64,000 nucleotides of DNA from Styela clava. Taxonomy: Eukaryota; Chordata; Ascidiacea; Stolidobranchia; Styelidae. The first letter of the stretch is position 1; each line of letters starts with the position of its first letter. This document shows, in pieces, positions 49,601-61,476 of the stretch. Below the pieces are notes generated by a model. That model saw only the letters and a list, made by a program, of their open reading frames with translations, was not told the origin of the DNA and ran no database searches. Location: contig NC_135252.1 in NCBI RefSeq assembly GCF_964204865.1, positions 13,103,383 through 13,167,382 on the forward strand, in the 5' to 3' direction. The translations under genes and the position numbers were made by a program.

Positions 49601-51705
49601 GAGAAATATGGATTGCAGGAATGGTAACTGCTTTTGTAGAACTAACTTCATAAGAGATCCAAATGGAAACGGATGCGTGACACCTGGTAATGTATATGTT
49701 ATTAAATATTGTTTTGATAAATAAAGAAATACACAATCGACCTATATATCATCGCACTTAGAAACTAGCAAAATATATATTCGGTATATTTCAATATGCA
49801 TCTGCAGATGTTTATAAAAAAACCTTTGCAAATTTTCAGAAAATAGGCTTTTCATCCTATTTCTAAATAAGGTTCAGACTTTTTAAAAAATATACTTCAC
49901 TTATAACTTAACACAAGAAAGACAATAGCTGTGAAAAAAGTATCATAGTGACCAATAGCATTGCATGGATTTTTGGTTTTGAATTACGTAACAGCGTCTT
50001 GCATGCTATAAAGTTACAAGCATACATTTGATTGTATTAGTTAAAAATAAATATTATTCAAATATTTTTAGTTGTTAGATGTGGCGGCACAAGATGTGAC
50101 AAAAACATGGTATGTCAGAATAATCGATGTGAATGCGCGTCAGGGCACGTACCTGATCCATCAGGCGGTGGGTGCGAACAAATTACCGTCAGTAAGTATC
50201 AGCATATTTCAATGAATATAAAATTTTACCACATTGACATAGGACTGCTATATCATATATGTAATATATCTATTAATGTTTTTTTCTCCTGAATTGTTGA
50301 TTTTGTTCCCATAATGTTTCAAAATTTCACTCATTATTAAGACCTAATATTATATTCATATAACTTTGAACTTCAGCTTCTTGTGACCGGGTTCAATGTG
50401 AACGAAACATGGAGTGCAAAGCTGGAAGATGCGTATGCAGGGATGGGTTCGTTCCAACCCCACCTGGCGAAAGAGGCTGTCAACGACCCACGAGTGGTAC
50501 GTTGATTTCTGGTGTCGATTTCAGTTAATTCAGAATTTTTTTTTTCATATCATATTTCAAAAACACAAAAGAAGTAATATATGCACAATTACAAAAAGTG
50601 AAAACAAGTATAAATTCACAAATAATATTTAGAGAAAAACTAACAATGTCAAAAGCAGCTTGAAGGTCTATTTTAAAGCAGAATGCTTCACTATGAAGAT
50701 AATGCTGACGTCGATTATCAGCGTTGAGAACTAAAGTAAATTTTCAATCATACTTTCAGCCTGTACCGGAAACAAAATTTTCAACGCATGCCCAACAATG
50801 TGCCCACAAACTTGTCAAAATCGAGGTACTTCCATTTCATGTGCGGCTGGCTGCAGGCCAGGTGTTACGTGCGTATGCAGACCGGGTCAGGTAGAAACAA
50901 GCTCGACAGATTCGACCTGCAGAGATCCAAGTAGCTGTCCGGGTACGGCCAAATATTGTTATTTATATGAGTAAATTTGATTTCGTATTTCTTGTTTTTA
51001 TCTAGCTTTAATGATTCAAAAAATAAATTTTAACAGAACGTTTCAGTTACATATATAAATCAGCCGACAGCCGACAAAAATGGCAATATATTATAATCTT
51101 TTAGTACATTCCTAAACTCTCTGGCAAAAAAAAGCCGCCATTCAAATAAATCGACTTTAAATTTGTAATAAATGAGTATTTGAACTTAAAACTTAAGTAT
51201 TGTAGTATTTGATGTATTTTGCAACAATTCTGTAAAATATTCTCATTTTCAGCTTCTGGTCCGTGTGAATCGAGTCCATGCCTGAATGGAGGAGTATGTA
51301 GCGTTAGTGGAAACGGTTATTCTTGTCAGTGTAGAAGCCCCTTCTCAGGAACGAGATGCGAAAGTATGATTATTATGCTAGAAATTTACATATTAAGAAT
51401 CGTACTGACTTTCAATATGTATATATATAGATAGAAAAAGAATGCATTTCATTTATGAATGCACTGGACTAAGCCGAGTAACTTGAAATCTGAATCATGC
51501 AAGAACAATTGCTAACATTATAAAAATTTTAATCATCTTATATATTATAAATAAAGAATAAAACTAAAAAGTAAATTCTAATGTTTTCTTTTTTGTAGGA
51601 GGTTGCACTGCTGAATTTTGTGGAGCAAATGGAAGTTGTGCTAATAATAGTTGCCGATGCAACAATGGGTTTTTCCCAGATGGAAAGGGAGGCTGCTCTC
51701 CCTAA
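34691..51705 (+). CDS. Secreted multi-EGF protein with novel N-terminal module and TIL domain, 29 exons
   Basis: Exons 1-5 are 34691-34745, 36768-37032, 37188-37309, 37679-37895 and 38418-38608. Exons 6-13: 39199-39309, 39388-39504, 40524-40640, 40819-40944, 41125-41247, 41499-41636, 41829-41930, 42045-42143. Exons 14-21: 43679-43780, 44014-44136, 44633-44734, 44956-45078, 45567-45668, 46021-46149, 46364-46465, 46843-46974. Exons 22-29: 47871-47972, 48347-48469, 49570-49686, 50072-50191, 50377-50496, 50760-50942, 51253-51363, 51599-51705. The total is 3681 nt or 1226 aa. Signal peptide MWFQKTLLLVCFVFMGVEA is followed by R-K-K-R at 48-51 and the shared module to residue 283. Exons 6-26 each encode one six-Cys EGF-like module, exon 27 a TIL domain, exon 28 a classical EGF and exon 29 an EGF-like end. 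Every EGF exon is phase 1-1. No transmembrane segment follows, so the protein is secreted, probably matrix or mucus; that role is inferred. Confidence 0.9.
36768..38608 (+). other. Shared N-terminal Cys-rich module, copy 2 (exons 2-5 of the EGF gene)
   Basis: Homologous to the module of the WxxW gene with the same phases and conserved cysteines (A-C at the mature N-terminus; F-F-T-T-C; E-Q-F-C; V-E-C-W; A-K-E-C; S-E-C-R; M-E-N-C-P). It has R-K-K-R (48-51) and R-G-K-R in exon 4 as possible proprotein-convertase sites. The segment before the first site is Asp/Gly/Gln-rich. Confidence 0.85.
38751..39104. repeat. Direct duplication of 156 bp in intron 5 of the EGF gene
   Basis: The blocks 38751-38906 and 38949-39104 are nearly identical. 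Both start ATACAGCATTAATTTAGCCC and end TTTCTTAATTAAATAT, with 42 bp of AT-rich DNA between them. Few differences imply recent duplication. Confidence 0.9.
39588..40262. mobile_element. hAT transposon remnant with 14-bp TIRs and 8-bp target duplication
   Basis: The ends are CAGGGGTCTCCAAC and GTTGGAGACCCCTG, perfect 14-bp inverted repeats. Perfect 8-bp repeats GGTTAGAC flank it at 39580-39587 and 40263-40270. The 675-bp element lies in intron 7 of the EGF gene. Its reverse strand encodes a decayed transposase C-terminus, annotated separately. Confidence 0.95.
39704..39940 (-). pseudogene. hAT transposase C-terminal fragment
   Basis: The reverse-strand frame reads S-S-Y-E-S-T-M-K-V-S-K-S, then RTRLTDEHLHAVLRLA. 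This matches the hAT dimerisation-region pattern (C-E-x-x-F-S-x-M-K-x-x-K-S-x-x-R-x-R-L-T-D-x-H-L). The first Cys and the Phe are changed and no N-terminal part remains, so it is a dead internal-deletion copy. Confidence 0.75.
42428..43407. mobile_element. Degenerate hAT-type element in EGF-gene intron 13
   Basis: The ends CAGGGTGGTCCAAAGC and GTGTGGACCACGCTG are diverged inverted repeats about 980 bp apart. GCGGGCCACA-type subterminal motifs occur at both ends. On the reverse strand near 42800-42900 a broken frame contains a C-L-I-C-R-Q-V run, suggestive of a BED zinc finger, followed by stops. The flanks GTTTACAA and GTCTACAT are similar but not exact or exactly placed. It explains why this intron is much longer than its neighbours. 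Confidence 0.6.
43679..46149 (+). repeat. Tandemly amplified exon-pair unit (about 0.95 kb) in the EGF gene
   Basis: The pair exon 14 + exon 15 (43679-44632) is repeated as exon 16 + exon 17 (44633-45566) and again, with a diverged second half, as exon 18 + exon 19 (45567-46149). Intron sequence is repeated too, for example CAGTCAACGCTCTATTTTAA after exon 14 and CAGTCAATGCTTTATTTTAA after exon 16. Exons 15 and 17 differ at only a few bases, and exons 16 and 18 look identical. This indicates recent unequal crossing-over. Confidence 0.92.
50760..50942 (+). other. TIL (trypsin-inhibitor-like) domain exon
   Basis: The 61-residue module runs A-C-T-G-N-K-I-F-N-A-C-P-T-M-C-P-Q-T-C-Q-N, then C-A-A-G-C-R-P-G-V-T-C-V-C-R-P-G-Q-V, then S-T-C-R and S-S-C-P. 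The order C..N..F..C...CP.TC......C..GC.pG..C..G.v.....C is the ten-Cys TIL pattern found beside vWD and EGF domains in secreted proteins. TIL domains can inhibit serine proteases or act as linkers; no reactive-site inference is safe here. Confidence 0.75.
51253..51363 (+). other. Classical EGF domain exon
   Basis: The spacing C-E-S-S-P-C-L-N-G-G-V-C, then Y-S-C-Q-C, then F-S-G-T-R-C is the standard laminin/Notch-type EGF pattern. It differs from the shorter modules in exons 6-26, so this domain has a separate origin in the array. Confidence 0.85.
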
Positions 51706-51856
51706 ACTTATCGCTTCCATTTTGATTGGACAGATAAATAATACTGGAATTTAGCATTTGCATCGTATTAGAAATTCATACATTGCATTCATTTTATTAT
51801 TCGTTCATTTACTCATTAGTAATTATATACTGCAACTGCAACTGCATTAACATAAA

Positions 51857-51862
51857 AATAAA
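51857..51862 (+). terminator. Poly(A) signal of the EGF gene
   Basis: AATAAA lies about 150 bp after the stop codon at 51703-51705, followed by a T/G-containing stretch. It is the first good candidate downstream. Confidence 0.5.
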
Positions 51863-54800
51863 TACTCATACTTGTAGGGTGGTGATATAAATGGTATTTT
51901 TGTTCTGAAATATAAAGATCTCAGTAATAGTAAAGACACCCCGGTTATAAGCATTAATTTACAATTTTTGTTGTAGTTGAATATTATCAATAAATGTTGA
52001 TCATAATGCCTTTAGTTAAAATGCTTAGACAAACTTTTGTCTACAGCTTGTTCCTGGCAGCCATCATTTAGGGAAGTATACCCAGTTGGCATGATTGCTT
52101 CGGGAATTGTTTCAGATTGCATCAGATTTTACGTTTCATATGTGAAGTCATCGACAATCGAGAAAATGCGATACGAGCATTGTCGCCGGATGATATGCAA
52201 TATGTCTGTCTAGCATTGAAATTCAAGAGATTGCAACTGGGAAAATATAGTTAAATTCGATGTATTGCCAAAGTATGCTGAAAATGAATACTTGAAGAGG
52301 AAAATAATACCAGTTTGGTGCTTTGTTTGCAACTTCAACATTGCCAAACATATTTTGAAAAACAAAAAATCGAATAATAATAAAAAGAATATGTTGGACA
52401 ATGGTTACAGCACCAATTATATTAAAGCAACATTGATGATATAATATTATGAAAAAAATCCAGAACCGTAATGCAGAAACTACGGATTAAAACCGACAAT
52501 TTTAATTAGCATTAATGTACTACAAAATTACAACATTAGGACTTGAAACCTTCAGGAAATATTTCCAATATGGCGCTTTGTTTAACTAACCGTTTTCAAG
52601 TATAGATGTTGAAATCTATAAATACGATTTGCACCATTTTTCGGGACGGGTAAACTCAAAAACGCAGAAATCACATTAATATATATATATATATATATAT
52701 ATGTGTGTACTCGGGTTTGGCATTGTTCTAACTAAGCCTTTATTGTACGTAAACATATAAATACAACTCTAAATCTTCAAGACAAATATACTATAAATTT
52801 TATAAAACGCTTCGAAAAAATTTTGAATTTGAAGTTGAAGTTTAAAAAATCAAAGTAGTGAAAACAACTGTGAAGATACCAAAAATATGGGTTGGCAAAA
52901 TCTAGCTCGATGTGATGTACCTCAATAAATGTTCCAAAACCTTAGATAACAAACAATACAACCAACAATGAAAATCAATACAACGCATATTTTCGAAACG
53001 ATCCGCTGTTTTCATTCAAAATAAGTATAACATTTCGTTAAGATTTCAACACTCGTTCAACTTACAATATCAATCGAATCGATGTCAATGATGAATTACA
53101 ATCAGCATTATAGAAACGAAAAAACTAAGCTGCAATTAGAATTGATGACAACAACAGTGTGCCAAAAAAACATAGTGCAACTGTATATGATGACAATAAT
53201 GCAATATGTAATCAGCATGTTCGATATCGGCATTCAAGGCACTAAAGCTGACGAAACATTGTACTGCAAATATGCCAAGCGGACATTATGACTCGTAATC
53301 AGCATAAAATATTTCTAATTTTGTGGGTTTGTTTCCGTTGTTACTTATCGATCTTGGTCGGTAAGTATGTTGATAGGTATTTGTCTGTTAGACACTTTCG
53401 TATGTTACGCGATACTGCGCGTATATATGGATGAATTATGTCGTATAATTGGCGAGTTATAACTTATTTAATCATTTTTTAATTTAATTTTCATTATTTA
53501 TAATTAGTTATTAAATAATTTTTTTTTTTTTTTTGTGGAAGATCGATAAGTCGGCGGCCTCCGACCTCTATCTCGTTTCACTTTTGTCCACATTTTGAAA
53601 CTAGGCATTTGGAAAATTAAAAGGGATCCTAACAATTGATACACTAAAAAAGAAAGCTAAGAAAATTCGACATAGCTTGCAATAGAGTTGGAGAGATGGT
53701 GGAATTAGATGAACTTATGTCTGTCGAAAATAAGAGTCGAAACTTTCTAAAATACTATCACTCAGTTGCTTTGTTTTCGATTTCGCCAATTTTCAGAATG
53801 GCCAAACTTACCAACATAGAAATGTCGATGCAATGCTTTATTTTAACATAAGTCAAAGCTTTATGCATAAGAATGGCATTGTGTTAAGCATTTAACTATA
53901 CCAACCAAATCAAAGCTATGGCGGTTACGCAATTTCAGAAACGACAGGTCAGACGTTACAATATGAGGCTAAAATTCATGTAGCGTACTGCAAAAGTGTT
54001 CTGAACAAATACCATAATATAAAATAAATATTACGGAAATATCGTCAGTTTTTTTTTTCGAAAAAACGAGTTTTTTTTTTAAATTTTACCTGTAAATTTC
54101 ATCGTGTTTCGAGATGGTCAAACTCAAAACATCGAAGAATGTTTCCTAATCATTTTGCTCAAAGCAAAACCATTTCATTAACTACCGATCAAAAATGAAA
54201 ATGCATAGCTATAAGCTATATGTGGAAATTGGAATATAATAACAGTTTGTAAGTACTTTTATATCGAGTACTGTATTAGCAAATGCAAAAAGGAATAAAA
54301 ACACCATAGTGATTTTAAAATCACTTGTATCCGCCATAAAACGTTGGATTTGAAGACCGAAACAGTGCGAAGGAAGGTTACGTTATAGGTTTACGACTTG
54401 ACGTACGTTTTAAAATGCGTCACTCATAAACAATCCAATATTGATTATTCAAACGTTTAATGGTAACGACGCTTGAGTAGTCAACCGCAGATTTACAGCA
54501 CAATGAGTTGCCTAAAAATTGATAAATTATTAAAATGACCCGGAAAAATATAATAAACCCCACCTTAATAACATTTGCTGGAATTGTTACAAACCAGAAT
54601 GTTGAAACCACAATGGAAACGCGATTTCATACGTTCTCATTTTGTGTTTCTACCCTGTAATTTTATGATGGTGGTCATCTATATGGATTAATATGAATAT
54701 GGCCTAATAAGTTATAAAAAAGGCATCAATTGTACTTATTTGATAAGTGAAATAAAAGAGAGTAATTGTGGTTTATCAAAAATAAGCAACGCTGAGTGGC

Positions 54801-56939
54801 CGTGACCAAAATAACACGACGCTATTTCTAAATTATTTTTAAGCGTATGCGTGTGCTTTTGTTAGCTCATTTCCTTGTATTGATCTGTCACTACAGTCTC
54901 GATGTCTAATAGCAAAACGAAATTTATGCCTGAAAACTGATCTTATTTTTCGGCTTTGCTCTATGTTTCAGATGTCAGGTGGCTTCAGAAAAATATGGAT
55001 CAAAGCAGAATTTCCTAAAATTATTTTTTTGCCTTGAAAACTTAATCGTGTCCAATTAACTCAGAAAGAAGCTTAGAATACCAATCACAGTGCATGAAGA
55101 TCAAATATTACAGAGTTTAAATCTTTAAATCATGTTACGATTTGTATACAGATGAGTGGCAGAAATTGCTGGAAACTGTAAGTGTTAATAATCAGAGCGA
55201 AATAATATAATTGTGGAATTAGGATATCAATACAGTAGGAGAAGATGAGCGAAAGCTCTGTTGTATTTTAGTCAACGAGAAGAAAATACGTTGGCAATCA
55301 ATCATAAAACACCGATTAAGCGACATTGTTGTAATAAAAATGTTTTAAACTTGCCTAATTTTTCGAGGATACGTACTTCAAGTCGCCTCGCGCTGCTTTG
55401 TTTATTCATGATACAGACCTTTGAATCGGATTATATACATTTTCCCAAATGAGCTGAATTTTGCGTATTCCACAAAGTCAACGCTCGATATATCGATTTC
55501 TGAAGGTTTACTTTCAGCTAGCAAGGTGGTAGGTAAAGGTTAGCTACCATTTGAATGGCTTATCTAAACAATTTGGGTATAACATTTAAAAAAGATTTTT
55601 CTGTGATAGGCATTTGAGTGCACAGATAATTCTATTCGCTATGTAATATGCAAGCGAATGAGACAAACTAAACTTTAAATTGCCACTGAAAGATATACAG
55701 ATTTTCGAGGATATCTCAGTTTGAATATTAAACCAAAATATACAATTACAGTTCAAATTGAAATATTATTGAATTAAATATCTGAAATACTGAAGGTAAA
55801 TTGTCCCGTGTTTTCAAAATTGGGCCCGAGACCTATTCTAAAATGATCAACCCAAATAAATATATATAGTGTCAGCAATAACATTGCATAAAATAATCTT
55901 TGTTCGAAGGCTTCACACGTAGTCATGACCGCGTGGAAGAGAAAAACGAACTAATCAATTGTCATATGTATAAGGGATGATGTGACTGAAATTAAGAATT
56001 TGACTAATGAATGAATATGATTGTCAATAAATGTGTTGTGTCGATAATTTATGAGTATAGGGTTTTTCAAAAAAAATCAGCATATAAGCGATTGTTCTGT
56101 TTGAATGCAAATAGTAGCAACGTTGTATTGTTGTAGGCATGTGCAATTTAATCGTCGAAGCTAGATTGCGGATTCGAACTATTATTTGTTTAGCACTTTT
56201 ATTTGCAATTTTTTTATTGAGCTGTGATAATGCTTAAGTTATTCAAATTATTTTACCATCTATATAGTGAATGAAATGACAACTGTCATTGAGATCTACA
56301 AATTAGCAAATGGACGAATCTTTATGAACATTGCAGGTTTCAGGTTGCAGCAAACGCTACAAAAAAATTGTTCATTATTGTGAGCGGTTTATTTTTTATA
56401 CAATAATCAAAAATTATTCGATTCGTTTTAAAGCGGTAGTATGCCGAGAAAATCAAATGAATCTAAATTTATAAAAACATAAACACAATCTGTTTTCCAT
56501 ATTTGGAAGCATTGGTATGTTTTAACGTATAATTTGGTTATAATATATTTATTAAATATAAAAACCTTTGTAGTGAACCCAACAATCACACCCGATGAGA
56601 CTAACATATCATTAAGTTACCAGAAAAGTAGTTGAATGTTATAGCAATACATTATGTTTGTCTGGCGGGTATTGATCACGCTAAAGTTCTGAATTTCCTG
56701 CAAAATCTACATTTTATTTTAAAATTGAAATGGCATTAAAATGGTACCATTAGTCAGTTCTATAATAAATTTATACATAGAAAAAATTTATGTTTATGTA
56801 AACCGCTGCATCATATTTTCTAATTAAAAATAGAATTTTTTTTGTTATTTTTTCTCTAAAAAAAAAACATTTTTTTTTAGTTTTAATGTAGTGCGACGAC
56901 GATATTTACGATATCAACATCGCCAGGTTACCAGTAAAT
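51863..56939. other. Intergenic region before the annexin gene
   Basis: About 5 kb of AT-rich DNA with a (TA)n run near 52678-52703, the 240-bp family copy at 53341-53576 and T-rich tracts near 54055. No exon-like sequence is supported. The last few hundred bases should hold the annexin promoter; no TATA box stands out. Confidence 0.6.
53341..53576 (+). repeat. 240-bp dispersed family, copy 3
   Basis: It starts TTACTTATCGATCTTGG and continues TCGGTAAGTATGTTGATAGG, matching the start of the 21095 copy. It ends GATAAGTCGGCGGCCTCCGACC. The interior is shortened and carries a long T tract at 53519-53534. Confidence 0.65.
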
Positions 56940-59900
56940 ATGTCTGGAAGAAAACGACTGAATCGTTTCACCGGTAGCGTGAAACAAGCCCCACATTTCA
57001 ATCCAGATAAAGATGCCGGAACTTTACATTCAAACTTACGAGGAATCGGTAAATTCTATTCTGTTCTGTCTGTTCTGTAGATAATTTAGCGAGTAACATA
57101 GCATTAAAAATTATCCATCATTTGGTGAAACACCACTATTGATATTTGAAATAACTCAAAACTCAAATCAAAATTAGATTACGAATTTAATGTAATGTAA
57201 GGATAGGTAAGGTAGATTTTCCGTCATATTTCATTGACTTTTTCACAAAGATGATATCTGATTGGTAAACATTGGTTAGGTCAATAGAAGTTCTGTTGTC
57301 ATTGGCTTTATCCTGTTCACTAGTGACCACTATTGTTAATTCTAACCAATCAAAATTATTATTTTCACAAAAAGAAATTTTTCAAAAAGAAAAAGTCACA
57401 AAACAGAAAAAAATGTTTAATTCAGAATTTGCATCAATTCAGTAAATGTTACAGGTAACGATGAAGCGAGTGTCATTTCAATTTTATCTTCAAGAACCAA
57501 CGCTCAACGGCAAGAAGTTGCCAGAAGTTACTTCAGTGCTTATGAAAGGGTAAGAAAAACTTCTGCATATTAACAATTGTTCATGTTTTGTACATATCTA
57601 TTTCGATGTGTTATGAAGCTGCGTTTGCGACTTAGCGCCAATATTGATCACCCGAGCCAACTTTCGCGACACTTCACGTCAATTCATTACTTAAAAAATG
57701 AGAGAGTCAAGATTTATTTTTATTATGTCACCGTTTCTACAATCCTTCATGTTTTAAACAATTAAAACTATTTTTAGCAAAACAAGCTTTTTTGTGATGA
57801 GATTCTCATAAACTCTCGATTCTCGGTTACATAATTATTGATTTTCGCATCAATTTTATATAACTATCTATGTTTTCCTTAATTTATACAAGAATCTCAT
57901 ACAAGACTTGAAGATTCATTCAAAGGGCGATTTTCAGACTATTTTGCTTGCGCTATTCCATTCACCGCGTGTATACGATGCCACATGCTTGAACAAAGCA
58001 ATTAAAGGACTGATAAAAGATCCGAAGGTAAAACAAAAAATAGTAAATTGAGTTAGAAGAATTTTATTCCCATATAGCCTACAAGATAATCACCAGCATG
58101 CGAAGACTAGACACGACTTACAATTATACTTTTAGGCTCTATGTTTCTACCTTTCAATGAATTTGAAGTTCGAATAAACGTTCTGGTTAATATAGGAAAA
58201 AAATTTGTTATCACCTTTATATGGAAGATATGAGGAAATGCTTCTAAATCAGTGGTCGGCGAACTTTATGTACTTGCGGGCCAAATATACACTTTTCCGA
58301 TAGCGCGCGGGTCGCAATATTTCGCCTTCGAACAATCGCCACATTAAACTTCAAATTATGGCGCATTCGCACGTTCTATTGCTGCGTTGAAAGCCTGCCA
58401 CAAAAAGATGTGTATGTTGCCTTTTTTATTATATTGTTTAACAATACATTGTTTTTATTTACTTATTATCATTGTGAAGGCTGATGTTTTTATGACAACT
58501 TGCCCGCGGTAAGTCGTCCAAATGACGATCTGACAAGCGAGTACGAAATTTATTCTAAATGTAATGCATTTTGGATAAAGCTGCCCATAGCAATATTTGC
58601 TTCCGAACGTGCACTTTTGCACTGTCGCACAGATGAGCTGTGGCGCAGTCCCGGGTCTCGGGGTCGAATATTCGATGACACCGTTCGTAACGAGTTTAAC
58701 ATTAAATTCCTTAATAACTTCGATACTGAATGGGCATATCGAGCAAACGGATTTCGGAATGCGCAAGAAAGAAAAATATTTTTCCGGCCAAGCACTTTGA
58801 AATGTTCGACCCTCGTCGCGAACTCCCCCCGTTTCCCAGACATTTCCAAATATTAAAAATCAAAATTAACTCGAACGACATACAACTGACGCTACTCATT
58901 ACAAAACAACCGCCGTACAGCAGCACTTGTTACCACATAAAGCCGTCTGGAGACAATAATAAATTTAGGATCAATTTTAGTTTTATGTATTAAATGTCGG
59001 GTCGTTCGAGGGCCGAAACAAATTGCCGACCCCTGTTCTAGATCATTTCGATCGACGTTATACCTAAGATACCCATTTTTATACCAATAAATCTGTAACG
59101 AATAATTTAATTTGCGAATCATACTGGGACATATATACAACAACCGAAAGCGATTATGTATCGCTTTGTTCATATTCACATTTTATGTGTTTTCACACTC
59201 TTAGCCTAAAGGAAAATATGGGTACGCAGACACTACTGAGTAATAAGTTTTTATTGTGTATGAAAATTCAATATTATTCCGTAATTGCACAGATTGTCGA
59301 TTTCATTTTCATAATTTACGTTTAATATATATATATATATATAGGCTACAGATATCTATATTTGCAACTATTTTATTTTTTGTGTTTCAAGGCCATGACT
59401 GAAATACTGATGACAAGGACTCCAGAAGAAATTAAGAAGATAAAAGAAATATATCTGGAAAAGTTTAGTCGTGAACTCACTAAAGATATCGAAGAGGATT
59501 GCTCCGGAGAGTTTCGAAAATTTTTGCTCACTTTAGCTACGGTAAGAAATCACCTATTGTGTTTTATATACATATATGAAATCAAACGGTGGGCTTGTGT
59601 CTTATAATTAAATTTTCAATATGTGAGAAAGAGGCAATTTGAAGATATATTAGACTTTGAGAGGGCGGTCTTTTCTCGTCGATTTTACACTGCGGACCAA
59701 ATATAATTACTATATTTGCAAGCTTATAAGCTTCGGACAAAGGAAAGATCATGAGCGATTCCAAAGTTTTTGATCGGCGATGGCAACTTAAATAGGCCAA
59801 TGTACAGTCTCCTAATCCATGAAAACTATGTTATCCAATTCGATCTTATTTTAATCAATTTCAATAGCTTAGAATTCAGGGGTCGGGAACCTTTTTGGTC

Positions 59901-61476
59901 GAGAAAGTCAAGCCTGAATTTTTATTCGAAAGCCCACACATACAATGTCAATATACATTCAATGTGACTATTGATGCTGCATGTCGTCGCTTGAACGGCT
60001 GCTCACACGCAGCACGAGTTGGAATCTACGATACTCAACACCCTTCTTTCGGTTAGGCATCTCCGTAGTATTTTAATAACTAGCTTTGCTAGTCCGATCT
60101 AAATATGACAAATACTGTAACTAGTAAGTACAAACGGACAAAAGGCTGACTTAGATCATCATAAACTGTTTGCTATCGTACTTTATTTGGAACCTTTCGA
60201 TCAGCTATTTTTTTTTTTCAAATGCATTGATAAAAACTATTCATCAAATGCTCACAACACAGACTGAACGTGAAGATTTCCAAGCAGTATCAGCAGAAAA
60301 GGCGAAGCTTGATGCAACTTCACTGCAAAATGCAGTCAAAAAACATGGCGAAGAAATGTCAGCAACGTTTATTTCAATTTTCTGCTCGAGAAGTTTTGCA
60401 CAACTAAATGCAGCATTTTACGATTATAAAAAGGTTTGTACAAAATTTTACCTCATTTCTTTGATATTCCGTAGCATATACGAACCATGATGTCGTAATT
60501 TTAAAACGTAACGAATTTATAAATTTTAAGTTGATATTGCCACTCACTTGCTTTCTCGATATCTTCCAATGTCCTTATAAAGTGATATAAAAAGGAATAT
60601 TCAATTCGTTTACCATCATTGAAGTAATCTTTCAATCTCAGCTTGCAGGTCGCGATATCACGAAAACCATAACCTCGGAGTTCTCGACCGATCTGAAGGA
60701 TGGCTTGAAAGCAATTTGTGAAGTTGCAACCTATCCGCCTGATTATTTTGCGGACAGACTCTATCGATCTATGAAAGGGGCTGGAACTGACGATAAAACA
60801 TTGATTCGTGTAGTTGTAACACGATCAGAGGTAATCAATCTGATTGAATTTCTTTATTGTAAAAATGGTCTAAATACCAAATTTAGAATTGCGCACTTTA
60901 AACTCATCTGGTTTAAGTATAAATAAATTAGATAGAACATAAGACCTGCTATTTTGTACGGTGATTCATTGATTATTCCCATATGGTCACACAATTTATT
61001 TTACATTCATAACATCGGCAAAATCGTATACGAAAATTGCAGGATAATGAGGGTTAAAAATAAATAAATGGTTGACCATATATATAAACCAGCTGCATGT
61101 AACGAATATCATTAATGAGGTAATTAAATTGAGGAAACTTATCATTAACGGTATTTCAACAAGTAGGGTAATTGAAGTTATGAGGATGATCTTGCACTCA
61201 TTTTAATGAGGTTCAAATTGAATTGTTAACTGAAGCACCCGCTTGTTTTAACAAGATGTATTATTTTATTGCTCTGGAGTGTCGGAAAAAAGGATTTTGC
61301 GTTACAACTGACGAATTGAATAAATATCAAATGTTATTCTCCTCCATTTTCAGATTGACATGATTGACATCAAGAAATCTTTTGCGGAAAAGCACGGGAA
61401 ATCACTAGAAAAATACATCGAAGGAGACACGAGTGGGTCTTATAAAAAACTTCTTCTTGCCCTTGTGTACGACTGA
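56940..61476 (+). CDS. Annexin, 7 exons
   Basis: Exons are 56940-57048, 57455-57549, 57893-58027, 59392-59541, 60263-60433, 60642-60830 and 61354-61476, total 972 nt or 323 aa, the usual length for a four-repeat annexin with a short N-terminal tail. Annexins bind acidic phospholipids in a Ca2+-dependent way and act in membrane traffic and repair. Repeat 4 is canonical: R-S-M-K-G-A-G-T-D-D (residues 262-271), then SEIDMIDI and EGDTSGSYKKLLLAL. Repeat 1 has R-G-I-G-N-D-E in place of KGLGTDE. Repeat 2 has K-G-L-I-K-D-P, and repeat 3 has K-K-H-G-E-E-M. The N-terminus is basic (S-G-R-K-R-L-N-R). The start at 56940 is the first ATG of the open frame. Acceptors of exons 3 and 4 are AAG rather than CAG. 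The vertebrate orthologue is not resolved. Confidence 0.94.
58250..59035. mobile_element. hAT-type non-autonomous element in annexin intron 3
   Basis: The ends CAGTGGTCGGCGAAC and TTGCCGACCCCTG are inverted repeats with one or two mismatches. The flanks TTCTAAAT (58242-58249) and TTCTAGAT (59036-59043) form an 8-bp target duplication with one difference. The 786-bp interior has overlapping ORFs on both strands (58455-58856) but none resembles transposase. Confidence 0.88.
59877..59905. mobile_element. Solo hAT-type terminus in annexin intron 4
   Basis: CAGGGGTCGGGAACCTTTTT resembles the end of a hAT element. I could not find the matching CCGACCCCTG end downstream within the intron, so this is a truncated copy whose other boundary is unknown. 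Confidence 0.4.

Larger units (their letters stand above)
39199..50496 (+). other. Array of 21 EGF-like module exons
   Basis: Exons of 99-138 nt, all phase 1-1, encode modules of the form C.(4-6)C(G).(4-7)C.(3-10)C.C.(5-9)G.(n)C. Most contain the N-G-[NR]-C-[VI]-C or G-R-C-x-C core. The even phase makes each exon a cassette that can be duplicated without breaking frame. Ca2+-binding EGF consensus residues are mostly absent, so I treat them as plain EGF-like modules. Confidence 0.85.

Noticed and set aside
52678-52703. (TA)n run as a possible origin or promoter
   Set aside because: Simple microsatellite with no associated gene start; similar runs occur near 38240, 43882 and 59325.
58455-58993. 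Several overlapping ORFs of 67-118 codons on both strands
   Set aside because: All lie inside the hAT-type element at 58250-59035, overlap one another, and show no transposase motif.
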